Origin: Crotophaga sulcirostris
Taxonomy: Eukaryota > Chordata > Aves > Cuculiformes > Crotophagidae
Direction of reading: 5' to 3'
Length of the DNA stretch: 64,000 nt
Assembly: GCA_013397455.1 (NCBI GenBank)
Contig: VYZB01000238.1
Location: forward strand, 1,314,160-1,378,159
Shown: positions 28,866-63,489 of the stretch, one piece after another
How the letters are laid out: the number at the start of each line of letters is the position of its first letter
Position numbering within the stretch: position 1 is the stretch's first letter
Position numbers and translations under genes: made by a program
The notes under the pieces: generated by a model
The model's input: only the letters and a program-made list of their open reading frames with translations
Database searches by the model: none
Told to the model about the DNA's origin: nothing

Positions 28866-29320
28866 GAGTGAGTCCAGAAGAGGGTCACGAAGATGATCAG
28901 AGGGCTGGAGCTGGAGCATATGAAGACAGGCTGAGAGTTGGGCTTGTTCAGCCTAGGGAAAAGAAGGCTCCAGGGAGACCTTCCAGTACCTGAAGGGGGC
29001 CTACAGGAAAGATGGTGAGGGGCTCTTCATCAGGAGTGCAAGTGATAGGATGAGAGGTACAGTTTTAAACTGAAAGAGGGGAGATTTGGATTAGATATTA
29101 GGAAGAAATTTTTTACTGTGAGAGTGGTGAGGCACTGGAACAGGTTGTCCAGAGAAGTCACAGAAGTCCCCTCCCTGGAGGTGTTCAAGGCCAGGCTGGA
29201 TGGGGCCTTGAGCAACGTGGTCTAGTGAAAGGTGTCCCTGCCCATGGCAGGGAAGTTGGAACTGGATCATCTTTAAGGTCCCTTTCAACCCAACCCATGC
29301 TATGATTCTATGACTCTATA
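28866..29320 (+). mobile_element. CR1 LINE, 5'-truncated 3' end
   Basis: Sense-strand CR1 tail with the typical blocks: GGCTCCAGGGAGACCTTCCA, TTAGGAAGAAATTTTTTACT, GAGGCACTGGAACAGGTTGT, and the 3' end of ATTCTATGA-type 8-mers at 29303-29320. No coding capacity remains. Confidence 0.93.
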
Positions 29321-29637
29321 TGTGGGGTAATGAAAGTGCGTAGAAGTGGAAAAGCTGTTTTCTATGTAGCAAAAGGAAACCCCACCTTCACCTGCTATGA
29401 GCTAGAGCCCACAGAGCAAAAGGACATGTACGTGGTGTGCTCATGGGACCGGCAATACTCCGAAACAGAGCCTCCTCCTACACTACCTTAAAGACCAGGC
29501 AGAGGAGAGGACCCCATGGTTTTCACAGGCCTGGGAGCCCACAAGAACCCTTTGGAACAGCACTACCTACACCGCACTGTAACATGTAGTACCTTCCTGT
29601 GTGGCAGAGATGAAGTGCTTTTCCCTGGATCACACTG

Positions 29638-30133
29638 CACCCATGCTACGCCATCGCCCCATGCTACGCCACAGCCCCATGCCACGCCACAGCCCCATGC
29701 CACACTGTCACTACACACTGTGCCATCGCCCCATGCTATGCTGTCACCCTACACTGTCATCATCCTATGCTATGCTATGATCCCACCCCATGCAACTGCC
29801 CCATGCTACGCTGTCACCCCACTCCATGCCATCTCCCCACACTGCACTGTCACCCCACACTATGCCATCACACCACACTGCGCTGTCACCCCACTCCATG
29901 CCATGGCCCCACACTGTGCTGTCACCCCACACCGTGCCATCACCCCACTCCATGCCATGACCCCACACTGCACTGTCACCCCACTCCATGCTATCACTCC
30001 ACTCCATGCCATCACCTCACACTGCACTGTCACCCCACACTATGCCATCACCCCACACTGCGCTGTCACCCCACTCCATGCCATCACCCCACACTGCGCT
30101 GTCACCCCACTCCATGCCATCACCCCACACTGC
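29638..30133 (+). repeat. Minisatellite, 18-nt unit with 36-nt higher-order period
   Basis: Units of the form CACCCCACACTGCGCTGT alternate with CACCCCACTCCATGCCAT, making a 36-nt dimer that becomes more regular toward the right (29870-30130). The left part (29638-29800) is more diverged. The unit length is a multiple of three and lacks stops on the plus strand, which produces long spurious open frames (His/Pro/Cys-rich). It abuts a GC-rich spot and an assembly gap. Confidence 0.93.
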
Positions 30134-30269
30134 GCCACCGCCCCAGCCGCAGCCCCAACGCCTCAGACGGGGCAGCCCCTGCTCCCCCGGGCCGGGTGCG
30201 GAGCGCGGTCCCAGCGCCGCGGGCACGGGCCAACCCCACCCCCAGCCCCGGGCTCGCCGCCCGCCCCCG

Positions 30270-30437
30270 NNNNNNNNNNNNNNNNNNNNNNNNNNNNNNN
30301 NNNNNNNNNNNNNNNNNNNNNNNNNNNNNNNNNNNNNNNNNNNNNNNNNNNNNNNNNNNNNNNNNNNNNNNNNNNNNNNNNNNNNNNNNNNNNNNNNNNN
30401 NNNNNNNNNNNNNNNNNNNNNNNNNNNNNNNNNNNNN
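30270..30437. other. Assembly gap (168 N)
   Basis: Run of N bases between GC-rich flanks next to a minisatellite, a context that commonly breaks assemblies. The true length is unknown. Confidence 0.99.
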
Positions 30438-30456
30438 GCGCCCGGCGCGGCCTGCA

Positions 30457-30568
30457 CGGGGTCACAGGGGGACCTGGGCTGGAAGGGACCCACAGGCGCC
30501 ATCGAGCCCAACTCCCGTCCCTGCGCGGGACAGCCCCAACGCTCACACCGTGTGTCTGAGGGCTTGGT
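30457..30568 (-). mobile_element. CR1 LINE 3' fragment (reverse)
   Basis: Antisense CR1 tail: GGGCTGGAAGGGACCC, ATCGAGCCCAACTCC, GCGGGACAGCCCCAACGCTC, ACACCGTGTGTCTGAGGGC. It switches to sense-strand CR1 sequence by about 30575. Confidence 0.8.
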
Positions 30569-30574
30569 CCTGGC

Positions 30575-30905
30575 ACTGCTTCCCCTCGAGGGGAGGAGGA
30601 GGAGCAGGCGCTGAGCTCTTCTCTCTGGTGACCAGTGATGGGACCCGAGGGAACGGCGGGAGGATGTGCTGAGGAGGGTTAGGTTGGATATTGGGGAAAG
30701 GTTCGCCCCAGAGGGTGTTGGAGCACTGAGCATCTCCCCAGGGAAGCAGTCACAGCACCAAGCCTGACAGTGTTCCAGCAGCACTTGGACAATACCCCCA
30801 GACACACGGTGTGAGTGTTGGGGTTGTCCTGTGCAGGGACAGGAGATGGACTCAATGGTCCTTGTGGGTCCCTTCCAACTCAGGTCACTCTGTGGTTCTG
30901 TGATC
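30575..30905 (+). mobile_element. CR1 LINE 3' fragment (forward)
   Basis: Sense CR1 of the subfamily with GTGACCAGTGATGGGACCCG, TTAGGTTGGATATTGGG, CACAGCACCAAGCCTGACAG, GGGGTTGTCCTGTGCAGGGA and a terminal TCTGTGGTTCTGTGA. It lies tail to tail with the next, reversed copy. Confidence 0.88.
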
Positions 30906-31315
30906 TTCCTGCCATTACCTCAAGTCCTATCACTGGGCACCAGAGAGAGGAGCTCAGGGCCTGCTCCTCCTCCTCCCTGTGTGAGAAAGTAGCAAACTGC
31001 TGTGAGGTCTCCCCTCAGTCTCCTCCAGGCTGAACAGACCAAGTGACTTCACCCTCTCCTCATACAACTTCCCCTCTAGATCCTTCACCAGCTTTGTGGC
31101 CTCCTCTGGACACTCTCCAGTAGCTTGATGTCCTTTTTATACTGTGGCACCCAAAACTGCACACAGCACTCGAGGTGGGGCCACACGAGTGCAGTGCTGA
31201 GCAGGACAATAACCTCCCTTGACCAGCCAGCAAGGCCATGCTTGATGCACCCCAGGACACAGTTGGCCCTCATGGCTGCCCTCTCCCCACGGAGGGGCCA
31301 GTGTTGATACCTCAC
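30906..31315 (-). mobile_element. CR1 LINE fragment including the end of ORF2 (reverse)
   Basis: Antisense CR1: CTCCTCCAGGCTGAACAGAC, CAAAACTGCACACAGCACTC and TTGATGCACCCCAGGACACA. The minus strand encodes decayed ORF2 C-terminus (FWVPQYKKDIKLLESVQRR). The extreme 3' end is missing. Confidence 0.88.
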
Positions 31316-31596
31316 GCCTATGACACCTGCAGGTGAAGGGAGTGGGGAGGCAGCGGGGGAGCAACCACACAGTGCCCATGTACCCCAATCCGGGCTTGAT
31401 GGCCACAGCTTGGCTTGGCACCAGGGAAGGCAGTGGCCACCATCACATCCCTGCCCAAGCCCTCACTCCATGAAGCATCTCGTTGAGGAACAACCGCAGC
31501 TGGAGTCTCTGAAACACTCCCAGTCTGCCAGTCCTATTCCCTTGACCCCCCTGCAGAAAGTAGTTGATGTATTGATGTGTTTTCCAACCAAGGGAT

Positions 31597-31694
31597 TCTA
31601 TCACTCTGTTGCTCAGGGAGATGTTTGAGTAGTGGACAAGTACGGCTGGACTCTGTGATCTCAAAGGTCCAACCAAGCAATTCTATGATTCTCT
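31597..31694 (+). mobile_element. Old CR1 3' tail (forward)
   Basis: Short, diverged tail ending GGACTCTGTGATCTCAAAGG then CAATTCTATGATTCTC, the CR1 3' signature. The 5' limit is uncertain. Confidence 0.6.
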
Positions 31695-32142
31695 TCAGCA
31701 TTTTTACCTGCCATTTTCAAGGCATTCACTAATAATGTGTGTTATGAACGGAAGATGCAAAGCATTTCCAGGAGGTACATTTCACTACCATAGATAAAAC
31801 AGTTAAGAATAAATAATACACTACTTGTGTTGACTTTGGTTTAGGTGTTTCCTGAGCTGAAGTGTCCACAGGAAGTGTTTTAGGGAGTCTCCCTGGCAGC
31901 AGGTGAGAGCCAGGAGCTGTGGGAGTCGCCCCACGCAGTGAGCGGTATCCGAGGGGACAGGATGGGCTCCGGCCTCACCAGTCGCACCTGCGGGCCCAGC
32001 TTCTCCATTTGTAGCAAGCTGACAGCAGGTAAAAGCATCCTAAGGGGGGTAAAACCTGGCTCTATCAAACCTACAACTTTCAGAAATGCTGTTGATGAGC
32101 TTATTGGTACATTAGGCTGCCACGTCTCTTAAGGATTAGAAA

Positions 32143-32650
32143 CACAGAATCATAGAATGGTTTCGGTTGGAAGGGACCTTAAAGCCCATCCAGTTCAAAC
32201 CCCCCTGCCATGGGCAGGGACACCTCCCACCAGCCCAGGTTGCTCAAGGCCCCATCCAACCCAGCCTTGAACACCTCCAGGGAGGGGGCAGCTACAAAGT
32301 CTCACCACCCTCATTATGAAGAATTTCTTCTTAATGCCTAATCTAAATCTTCCCCCTTCCAGTTTAAGGCCATTCCCCCTCATCCTATCACTACAGACCC
32401 TTGTAAAAAGTCCCTCACCAGCTTTCCTGTAGCCCCTTCAGGTACTGGAAGGCTGCCATGAAGTCTCCCGGAGCCTTCTCTTCTCCAGCCTGAACAACCC
32501 CAACTCTCTCAGCCTGTCCTCATTGCAGAGGTTCTCCAGTCCTCTGATTGTCTTCATGATCCTCCTCTAGACCTATTCCAACAGTTCCATATGCCTCTTA
32601 TGTTGGGGATTCCAGAACCAGACATTGTCTGTTTTAATGCAGCCTTGCAC
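32143..32650 (-). mobile_element. CR1 LINE 3' fragment (reverse)
   Basis: Antisense CR1 beginning ACAGAATCATAGAATGG, then GGAAGGGACCTTAAAG, CCTGCCATGGGCAGGGACAC, TTCTTCTTAATGCCTAATCT, CTTCAGGTACTGGAAGGCTG and TCTCTCAGCCTGTCCTCATT. Fairly young-looking relative to the others. Confidence 0.93.
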
Positions 32651-32922
32651 AGATTTTAAGTGGTATAAAGTGGGACGTGGCCCAGCTGTAAGGTGTTTTC
32701 AGGATGTGGAGGTGCAGGATTTATGAACAATTCACCTGCACATTTATGCAGAGGGTTCCAAGGAAAGAAAGTGCAAAAAGTGAAGGCTTTTCACCTGATT
32801 TCTTTAAACATTGTAAGCAGCTCCTGTCTGCCTAAATCTGAAACTGCTGTAGGGCACCCATGGCTGTCACTGCAGGAGCAGCCGCATGATTGTGCCAGCG
32901 TCATCTTCCTTCACTGTGAGTT

Positions 32923-32982
32923 TGCAAATGTGCCTGCCAAGCAAAGCGAATGTTTTGCCTAGCGAGGTGCCAAGCTCAGCTC
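32923..32982 (-). repeat. 60-nt dispersed inverted repeat, copy A
   Basis: Reverse complement matches 34127-34186 without gaps at about 47 of 60 positions. Contains GCTTGGCACCTCGCTAG and GCTTTGCTTGGCAGGCAC. Family not recognised. Confidence 0.75.
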
Positions 32983-33130
32983 TCCACAGCACAGCGCAGG
33001 GCTACACAGCACTTGCTCACAACCAGATCTGCAATTGCTAACAAACCCCACATGATACAGCATAAAGGTACTCGAGCATGCTGAAGCAGCCCCAACGCTG
33101 GCACAGAGGCAGCTGCCAAGAGCTGGTAAT

Positions 33131-33618
33131 ACACTCGGTGCTGGTGAGACTGCACTTCAAATACTGTGTACAGTTTTGGGCCCCTCATTCAAGAAGGACA
33201 TTGAGGTGCTGGAATGTGTCCAGAGAAGGGCAATGAAGCTGGTGAAGGGGCTGGAGAACAAGTCTTAGGAGGAACAGCTGAGGGAACTGGGGTTGTTTAG
33301 TCTGGAAGAGGCCGAGGGGAGACCTTAAAACTCTCTACAACTGCCTGAAAGGTCACTGGTAGCCAGTGACGGGACACGGGGAAATGGCCTCAAGATGCAC
33401 CAGGGGCAATTTAGGTTGGATATTAGGAAGAATTTCTTTACTGAAAGGGTTGGCAAGCATTGGAATAGGCTGCCCAGGGAGGTGGCTGAGTCACCATCCT
33501 TGGAGGTGTTTAAAACACGAGTTTGGGACACAGTCTAGTGAAGGACTTAGCAGGGCTGGAACAATGGTTGGACTCGATCTTAAAGGTCTTTTTCAACCAA
33601 AACCATTCTATGATGCTG
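33131..33618 (+). mobile_element. CR1 LINE 3' fragment (forward)
   Basis: Sense CR1: TACAGTTTTGGGCCCCTCAT, AGGACATTGAGGTGCTGGAA, TTGGATATTAGGAAGAATTT, GGACTCGATCTTAAAGGTC and terminal CCATTCTATGATGC. Confidence 0.92.
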
Positions 33619-34084
33619 GGATTTATCAGGTTCTGATGAAAATGATCTGCCTAAGTTACTTAAAGCAGCCAGTCCAGGAAGCATTTTCTGTGCCTACACA
33701 GTGGTGACACAACCCTTGATGGGAAAGGAAGCCTGGGTAGTCTCAGACTTCACTGAACACTTGTGCAAGTTCTCAGGATCAGAATACAACCTTGACCAAC
33801 TGCAGTGTGCCCATTCGTAGCACGCCAGCAGCTATACCTGTTGCGGCCAGTCTTCCTTGTTCATAGGAAGCAAAGTTCTCCAGAAGGTGGGCATCTACAA
33901 GAACAACTATCAGCAGAGTGGTTAAAAATAAATAAAAAAGTATTAGTTGCTCTACCCTATTGCATCTGCTAGGGATTCTGTTGCACGACACACGTCTTCT
34001 GGAGAGCTGACTAATGCAACCTACGACACAACTTGCTCTTTCAGATTTCAGGCTTTGCATTGTACTTCTGAGAGAGTAAGAATC

Positions 34085-34565
34085 TCATGAGACCCCACCT
34101 GGAGTACTATGTCCAGTTCCAGTTGTGAGCTGAACTTGGTACCTCGCTAGACGAGCCCTTTGCTCTGCTTGGCAAGCACGTTTGTTGTTCAGCCTGGAGA
34201 AGAAAAGGCTCTGGGGAGACTTCATAGCAGCCTTCCAGTACCTGAAGGGGCTACAGGAAAGCTGGCAAGAGACTTTTTAAAAGGGCAAGTGGTGATAGGA
34301 TGAGAGGGAATGGCTTTAAATTGGAAGGGGGAAGATTTACATTAGGCATTAGGAAGAAATTCTTCACAATGTGGGTGGTGAGACACTGGCACATGCTGCC
34401 CAGGGAAGTCGTGGATGCCCCCTCCCTGAAGGTGTTCAAGGCCAGGTTGGATGAGGCCTTGAGCAACCTGGGCTGGTGGGAGGTGTCCTTGCCCACGGCA
34501 AGGGGGGTGGAACTGGATGATCTTTAAGGTCTCTTCCAACCCAAACCATTCTATGTTTCTATGAA
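34085..34565 (+). mobile_element. CR1 LINE 3' fragment with an internal foreign segment
   Basis: Sense CR1 (GACCCCACCTGGAGTACTAT at the start, ATAGCAGCCTTCCAGTACCT, terminal CCATTCTATGTTTCTATGA). About 130 nt of expected CR1 sequence between 34126 and 34187 is replaced by a roughly 60-nt segment that is not CR1 and is similar, in inverted orientation, to 32923-32982. Confidence 0.9.
34127..34186 (+). repeat. 60-nt dispersed inverted repeat, copy B (inside a CR1)
   Basis: Inverted partner of 32923-32982, beginning GAGCTGAACTTGGTACCTCG. It interrupts the CR1 at 34085-34565. Confidence 0.75.
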
Positions 34566-36949
34566 TAAAAATGTTAAGGTAATACTGAAATTATCAGAAA
34601 GTGAAATTATGGAAAGACACAGAAGTAAGCACACACTGTACAATAAGTGGTTGATGATGTATTTATGTCAGTAAGTCATTCATTCATGCATTGTCACAAG
34701 TCATATGAAGACAAGTTTGTTCAAGTAACAGATAATTAATATACTAAGGTAACCCCCCCAGAGAATAAGTCAGCTTCAGGAGGAAGAACCATATATTACT
34801 TTCTATTACTTTTTTTGGCAAATCAGAAGCACAACTGATAGTATCAGGACACTTTGTTTTGAGACAAAAATCAATGGTACTGTATGCTATGCTTTTATGT
34901 GAAAAACATATTTGCTTCATAAGAACATAATCAGCAGATTATGAATGGGTTACCTGAAGTTGCTTAACTACTGCTTAGTTAAAATTGCTTTAGAAAAAGA
35001 AATTTTAACAGGATTATGATTACTGATGCATTCAGCAACACTAAAACCAGCAATGTTTAAAATGGACATAAAATATAACATAAAACATTTTCAACCATGT
35101 AAAAGAATGCTGCACATATTGCAATATACAGAATATATAGTTACTGAAATTAACTGTCTTTTCCAGGCTGCTTCAGTATAAAGAAGTTGAAAATTATATA
35201 TTCACGCTAACACTTGATTTCTTTCAAAACTGAGAACCTTTGAAACAACAAGGTGTTACAGACATAATATTGGAACCTCCCCGTTATTTATGCACAGTTT
35301 GAGAGCCCAGTTCTTTTAACGCTTATGCATGTGTTCTACTGACACTCAGTGAGAATGGGGATGTGAATGAACTAATGTAGCAAGCATTAAAACATTCCAG
35401 TTAGACATGATTCTGGTATTTTAAAAAAAAAAGTTAATGCCACAGTTCACCAAGGAAAATCATGTAACAAACAGCTGCACTCCTCTTGCATAGCTAGATT
35501 TTTGGGGGGACAAATCTTGCAAAGTAAGTGGTTGCTTATGTGGGTGTAAAAATATCTGAATTCCTTTTTAGTATTTGATTCTCACCAAGAACACTGGAAA
35601 GCAGGTCTCAAAACATGAAGGCAGTGAATTTCCGCTTTTTTTAACAAAGAAAGAATCAATTATAGATTACATAAGTTTATATTCAAATATTTTTTTTAAA
35701 AAATGCAATGGAAATATTTTGCATTCTGACCTGGACAGATAAGCAGGGAGTAAGCTTATCTGATGTAAGCATCAATAAACTATCAGATTCCATCAGAGGT
35801 TACTGCTGTTTACACCTAAATGTTTCAACATGAAGTATGGAAAGCTCTAAATATAGTTGGTCCAGCTCTTCTTAAGGATGTAATACAGCAACTACAAGTC
35901 CTATTGGACACCACTGAACATCCATGGCTAGGTTTCCACAAGGAAAGGATGAGTCCTGCAATATTTCCATGCTCTTCATCTGAAACAAGGAAGCACACCT
36001 GTAGTACCCAAACAAAGCAAGGCATGCTTTCTGAGCTTCTGTCTGGTTTTCCCTTCTCTTTCTCCTCTCCTATGTATTTTGAAGCAGGCTGTTTCAGTCT
36101 TCATCTCTGCAACCCAATCACGTAGTACTGAAAGTAGTAACTACTGATACTGGAATATAAATATATAGCCTTGCTAAATTTTCCACCCAAGTTTGAGATC
36201 TCATTCCTAAGTCAGCAGCGGATGTGGTCCCTTTTCAAGATCTGACTGGTAACTTATTTTTCCAGTATTCAGTTGCCACTGAGGCAGGATGCTATCGTGT
36301 CTACCAACTGCCCACAAATTATCCTAGTACCGATTCTTAACCTTTTTAAAACATTATGCCTGCAAACAGGATCTGAAAAAAAACTGTCTTATTTTAAGAA
36401 CCCGCTTCTCTTGTGGTGAATAACAAGATTTCAGGGAGATTCTGAAAATGCTGCACTCTAAATAATGCGTTTTTACACTCAGTCTTGATAGTCTGGAGTG
36501 CAGAACTTCCATATACAGAGCAGTGAAATGATTACAGACAACACAGCACCAAATACAGAGAGGAACTTAAAAAAATATCACGAATTTTTCTCAAGTAGAA
36601 GTGAACTAATAGTTTGGATGTGAAGGAAAGAGAAATGCATTTCAACTATGTCCTATCTGTGCTTTTAGTCTCTATTTACACTTCTTTAAAAAGATCTCAT
36701 TTAAAACAGTTGCCATGTTCTGTGAGGATCAGAGTCATTCAGCTGGACTCCAAAATAATAGTGGTGGTTAAAGGAAATCCAAAACACCCTTTAAAGACTA
36801 TTCATGATGTTTAGAGTTCTGCAAGCCATCTTCCAATAAAGATCAAATTGCATTCTGAAAAAGGGGCAATATTCAAAGCAAACAAATGTTGATTTCATCA
36901 ACAACACTTTTGCCTCTAGGACTTTGTCAGAGATCCTCCAAGGGGCTAC
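34566..36949. other. Sequence downstream of TBK1, nothing recognised
   Basis: AT-rich DNA between the CR1 cluster and the TBK1 3' UTR. No exon or repeat recognised. The right part could be additional TBK1 3' UTR. Confidence 0.5.
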
Positions 36950-37167
36950 AGTCCCTGCCAGGAGTAATTCTATTCTAACATTGACCAAAAAAAAAGATAT
37001 ATATTTCTTTTATATTTACATATTATACATATTTACATTTTTAATACCACAGTTGTAGAGGGGAAAAAACCCTGGATACAGATGTATTATCTTCTGCCTT
37101 TAAATGTCCCAACAGTATCTTTTTCCCTTTGAAAAAATTTACAAATCCTCTTCATGTCCTCTGACAG
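36950..37167 (-). other. TBK1: TBK1 3' UTR (3' end uncertain)
   Basis: AT-rich sequence following the TAG. An ATTAAA variant poly(A) signal reads on the minus strand at 37045-37040, so cleavage near 37.02 kb is possible. I see no canonical AATAAA on the minus strand close by. The UTR could be longer and the left limit given here is arbitrary. Confidence 0.5.
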
Positions 37168-60102
<22,935 letters not shown>

Positions 60103-60136
60103 CTTTGCTCTTTGATTAGACAATTTTCTTTTTCAC

Positions 60137-63100
60137 CTTAAAAACAAAAGGTTAAATACATTGAATTATAATTTAGTAAAATACATTAAAGGAACTTATT
60201 TTCATTAGACAGAAAAAAAAACCCCAACCATAGCTCCAGTAGAAATACAGAAATAATTAAGAACAATCAAGTAGAGCAATAAGAGGTGAAACAAAGAAAC
60301 CAAAACAAGCTCAACAATCAAAACGAACGCCATAGAGACAACACCTCTCTGCATTTGAGGTCTTTACTCCCCAAAATTTGTTTGAAAAATGAGCTCACAA
60401 CGTGAAAGCTTTATAATCCCTTTTCTGTTGTACACAGGTCTTTAAACGACATAGTAACACAAACTATAGGAAAGAGTCAAAAACACCCGCACAAGGTCTT
60501 CTGAAAATAAGCAAGACCTGAAATCTATTTCCATTATTCAGTATACATGTCAAAGAACAGGCATTAGAGATGATGGCTGATACACATACAAATCTTTTAT
60601 ACCACTTTGGCTCTGGAAGTTGGACTTCCAATACGATGGTAAAGAAACTGAACTAACTACTTACAAAAAAAGCTATTTTTCCATGAGCTAGATAAAAGAC
60701 ACAATTAACAGAAGTATTTTCAGCTCCTTGCTAGAACCATCAGTTACTATTGGAAGAAATTAAGGAACATTTCTCTAATTTCTAACATTTCACATTTGGT
60801 ATGTCACATCATTTCTGGAGACACAGACTGGTTTCCCCACCCTTCCTGAAATATAAACTGTCAAATACTCAGGTCTTCATAGATTCAAAAGAAAGAGAAA
60901 AAGAAGTTTGATTAAATTGAAATGATTAAAAAAACTTATTAGAACTGCCAGCTTTCGGTCTTGCCAAAACAGCAGCAGCTGCAGGTGAATACCTTTTTGG
61001 TTTAATCAAAGCACTGATTTTGCCATTAATCTAGAGAAAGGCTTGAAGATCAAAGATGTAGCTTCACTGATCTAAAGAACCTTAACAGCAAAATGGCAAC
61101 TGGACAAATGGGAAGGTCCTCTGTCAACAGCCTTTACTCACAGCCTGGCTGGAGACCCTGTATCAGCCTGTTAATTAACAGGAAACTGCTGATACTCAAA
61201 ATAAAAAAATTTTTAAAAAAGCCTTTCCTGTAACTACTAGAAGAGGTATGACAGAACTTCTTGTGCGTGTTTATCACAAGAAGAAACTGGTTGAGAGCTC
61301 CCCAGTGCACAAGATGACGCCACCAGAAGTCTCCCAGTCTGCGCCACAGGAGAGCGAAGGGAGCCTCACGCCAGCCACCACTGCACCGTTCACCCATCCC
61401 ACTCCAGCTGCCAGCTTCGAGAAGCCACAAAGAGACAGAAATGTTCTCATGACTTTGAACATATTTCTGTATGCACAGTGACTGTGGATTTTATACTTTC
61501 GTTTAGCTGTTTGCTTGTGTAAGATGTGGAGCTTCTTGCACCCAGGCAATTACATGTAGCACACAGAATGCAATGACACAATGCAAAGACCTGACTCCAC
61601 GCTAAATTCAGAGTCATGCAGCAACATGTTTAAAATCTAGATCAAATTCTTAATGCCTAGAAAAGAAAAGCTTTATCTCAAATCTGAACCAAAAAATCCA
61701 ACACCACACCCCAAACCCCTACAATTCTGAGTTAACTCGGACAACACAACTTGCAATAGTAGAATAAAATAACTTCTCCCTGCTGGCAGCTACTGTAGAT
61801 GTCAAACAGCTATCTATGATGCAGACATAAATAGTAAGGAAGAGGTCTGCAAGGAAATAATGCATAGCCCACTCCGTAAACCATTTGAAAAATCTCCAAA
61901 TTAAAATATTCCTCATAATTAAAACCCTGCTTGTAACAAGCCAGCTGGCCCATTAACAGTAAATAAGCATTTTGTCATTTATTCCAAAGCAACATTCATT
62001 AGACCCACACCAAGACGAAGAAACATAATGCATCTTTTTTTAAGCAGACAGAAAGTGCACAGAAGGCTCAAGTAAACACAGTTTCTTCACTGATGTCTAC
62101 TCCACCACTGAAAATTTAACAGCCTACTGGAGACTGAATTATTACGTTGTCCAAAGTGATAGGGACGAGGTAGCTTATGTATGAAATCAGCTCTCTTCCT
62201 TTACCTTATTATTTTCTAATTAAATTTGCATGAAGATCAATGGGTCAAAACAAAACAAAACAACAAGTTGTGACAGATGAGCTTGGATATAATTCAATGG
62301 ATTTAAAAAAAAACCCGCAAGTCACTAATGGGTTCTCAAGGTCTGGGTTTTTTTACTCATAAAACTACAGATATAATTACGCTAGTATTAATCCTGGGTA
62401 CATATCCGGCACCAAAACAAATTTAATGTTGCACTATTATGGATTTTTGTCAAAACAGTATTATAATAATAACAATAACAACAACAACAACAGTAAAGTC
62501 TACATTCTTTTACCAGAGTCTTCAATTCAAAGGCATAAAGCCACACTCAGCTTTTATTTTAATCTTCAAATTCTACTATGATTTGATTCAATGCCTTACA
62601 TAACATGTTAGGCCTCCATAAATACTCTGCCTTTCTTAGGCTGATTCAGAACTGGTCTTTGCTAAACACTCAGCATTTGTTGAAGTTTTCTTTTCATGCT
62701 TTCCATTATTTTCCTAAATCAATTAATTAAGAGTTTCACATTAAAAAAAACAAAACACAACAACTCTAACTATAAGATAGGTCCCATCATGCTGAACTTC
62801 CTATTTCTTCACATCTTATTTACGGTCATTAGGTCTGATACTAGATGAGTCAGGAGTTCCTCACATATATCTAAAGATATGTTTCCTACCAGTCGTTTGT
62901 TTTATTGTCCCTCATGACTTATTAGCATTTCAAGGGTTTGGGTGTTGCTTTTTGGTTGTGTTTTTTTAAATGTCTTTCTGCTTCTAGTGATACTATTATT
63001 TTTTTATTTGTCAGCAGGGGGGATTGTAATAGAAAAAGAGAGTATTGATAATATGATTTTTATTTCAACTCCCAGTGCTCTGAAGCAGGAGTACTGCCTG

Positions 63101-63489
63101 CTTCTAATACGAAGAAGTTTCTGTTACCTCAGACACGTGGGATAACCACACAAAGCAGATACTTCCCCTGTTAACAGCTGCCATGCACAAAGTTACCAGG
63201 CAAGTAGGGACAGACGATGAAGTTAAAGTGAAGGCTCTTCCCATCTACAGGCAAGATCCTACGTGCCACCAAAACCAACAGGCAAGATGCTGAGGCTCCA
63301 AATACATGTTACTTTAGCGTTACACAGTTTGGAAAACATGAAGGTTTTACACTTTCCTGCATGATCTCTCTTAACACCTAGAAAAGAAGTTCCAACCCCT
63401 GAAGTTCCTGCTTCCTTCACATAACCCCCTTCTAGAGGTTTCCAATCCACCAGCCAGTAACTGAATTATTGAAATACCCTGTCCTGGGC
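60137..63489 (-). other. Probable TBK1 intron 1 (no exon recognised)
   Basis: Upstream of the ATG exon acceptor on the minus strand. It is AT-rich with no CpG island and no recognisable first exon or XPOT exon (the upstream neighbour in mammals). Only a short AAC/AAT microsatellite at 62460-62494 stands out. The promoter is expected beyond the right edge. Confidence 0.6.
62460..62494 (+). repeat. (AAT)/(AAC)n microsatellite
   Basis: ATTATAATAATAACAATAAC followed by repeated AAC units. Confidence 0.9.

Larger units (their letters stand above)
30134..30640. other. GC-rich, CpG-containing spot around an assembly gap
   Basis: About 135 bases left of the gap (30134-30269) and about 200 right of it are very GC-rich with frequent CpG, unlike the rest of the window. 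It could be a CpG-island promoter partly lost to the gap, or simply a GC-rich repeat block. Part of the right side is CR1. No coding exon is recognisable. Confidence 0.5.

Noticed and set aside
29516..30559. Long plus-strand open frames (and their minus-strand counterparts) rich in His/Pro/Cys
   Set aside because: They arise because the 18/36-nt minisatellite has a multiple-of-three unit without stops in several frames, and they run through the N gap. No gene features.
33779..34060. Minus-strand 93-codon frame with a hydrophobic stretch, considered as a small membrane protein
   Set aside because: No homologue recognised, lies between CR1 copies, and the hydrophobic run comes from AT-rich sequence; too weak to call.
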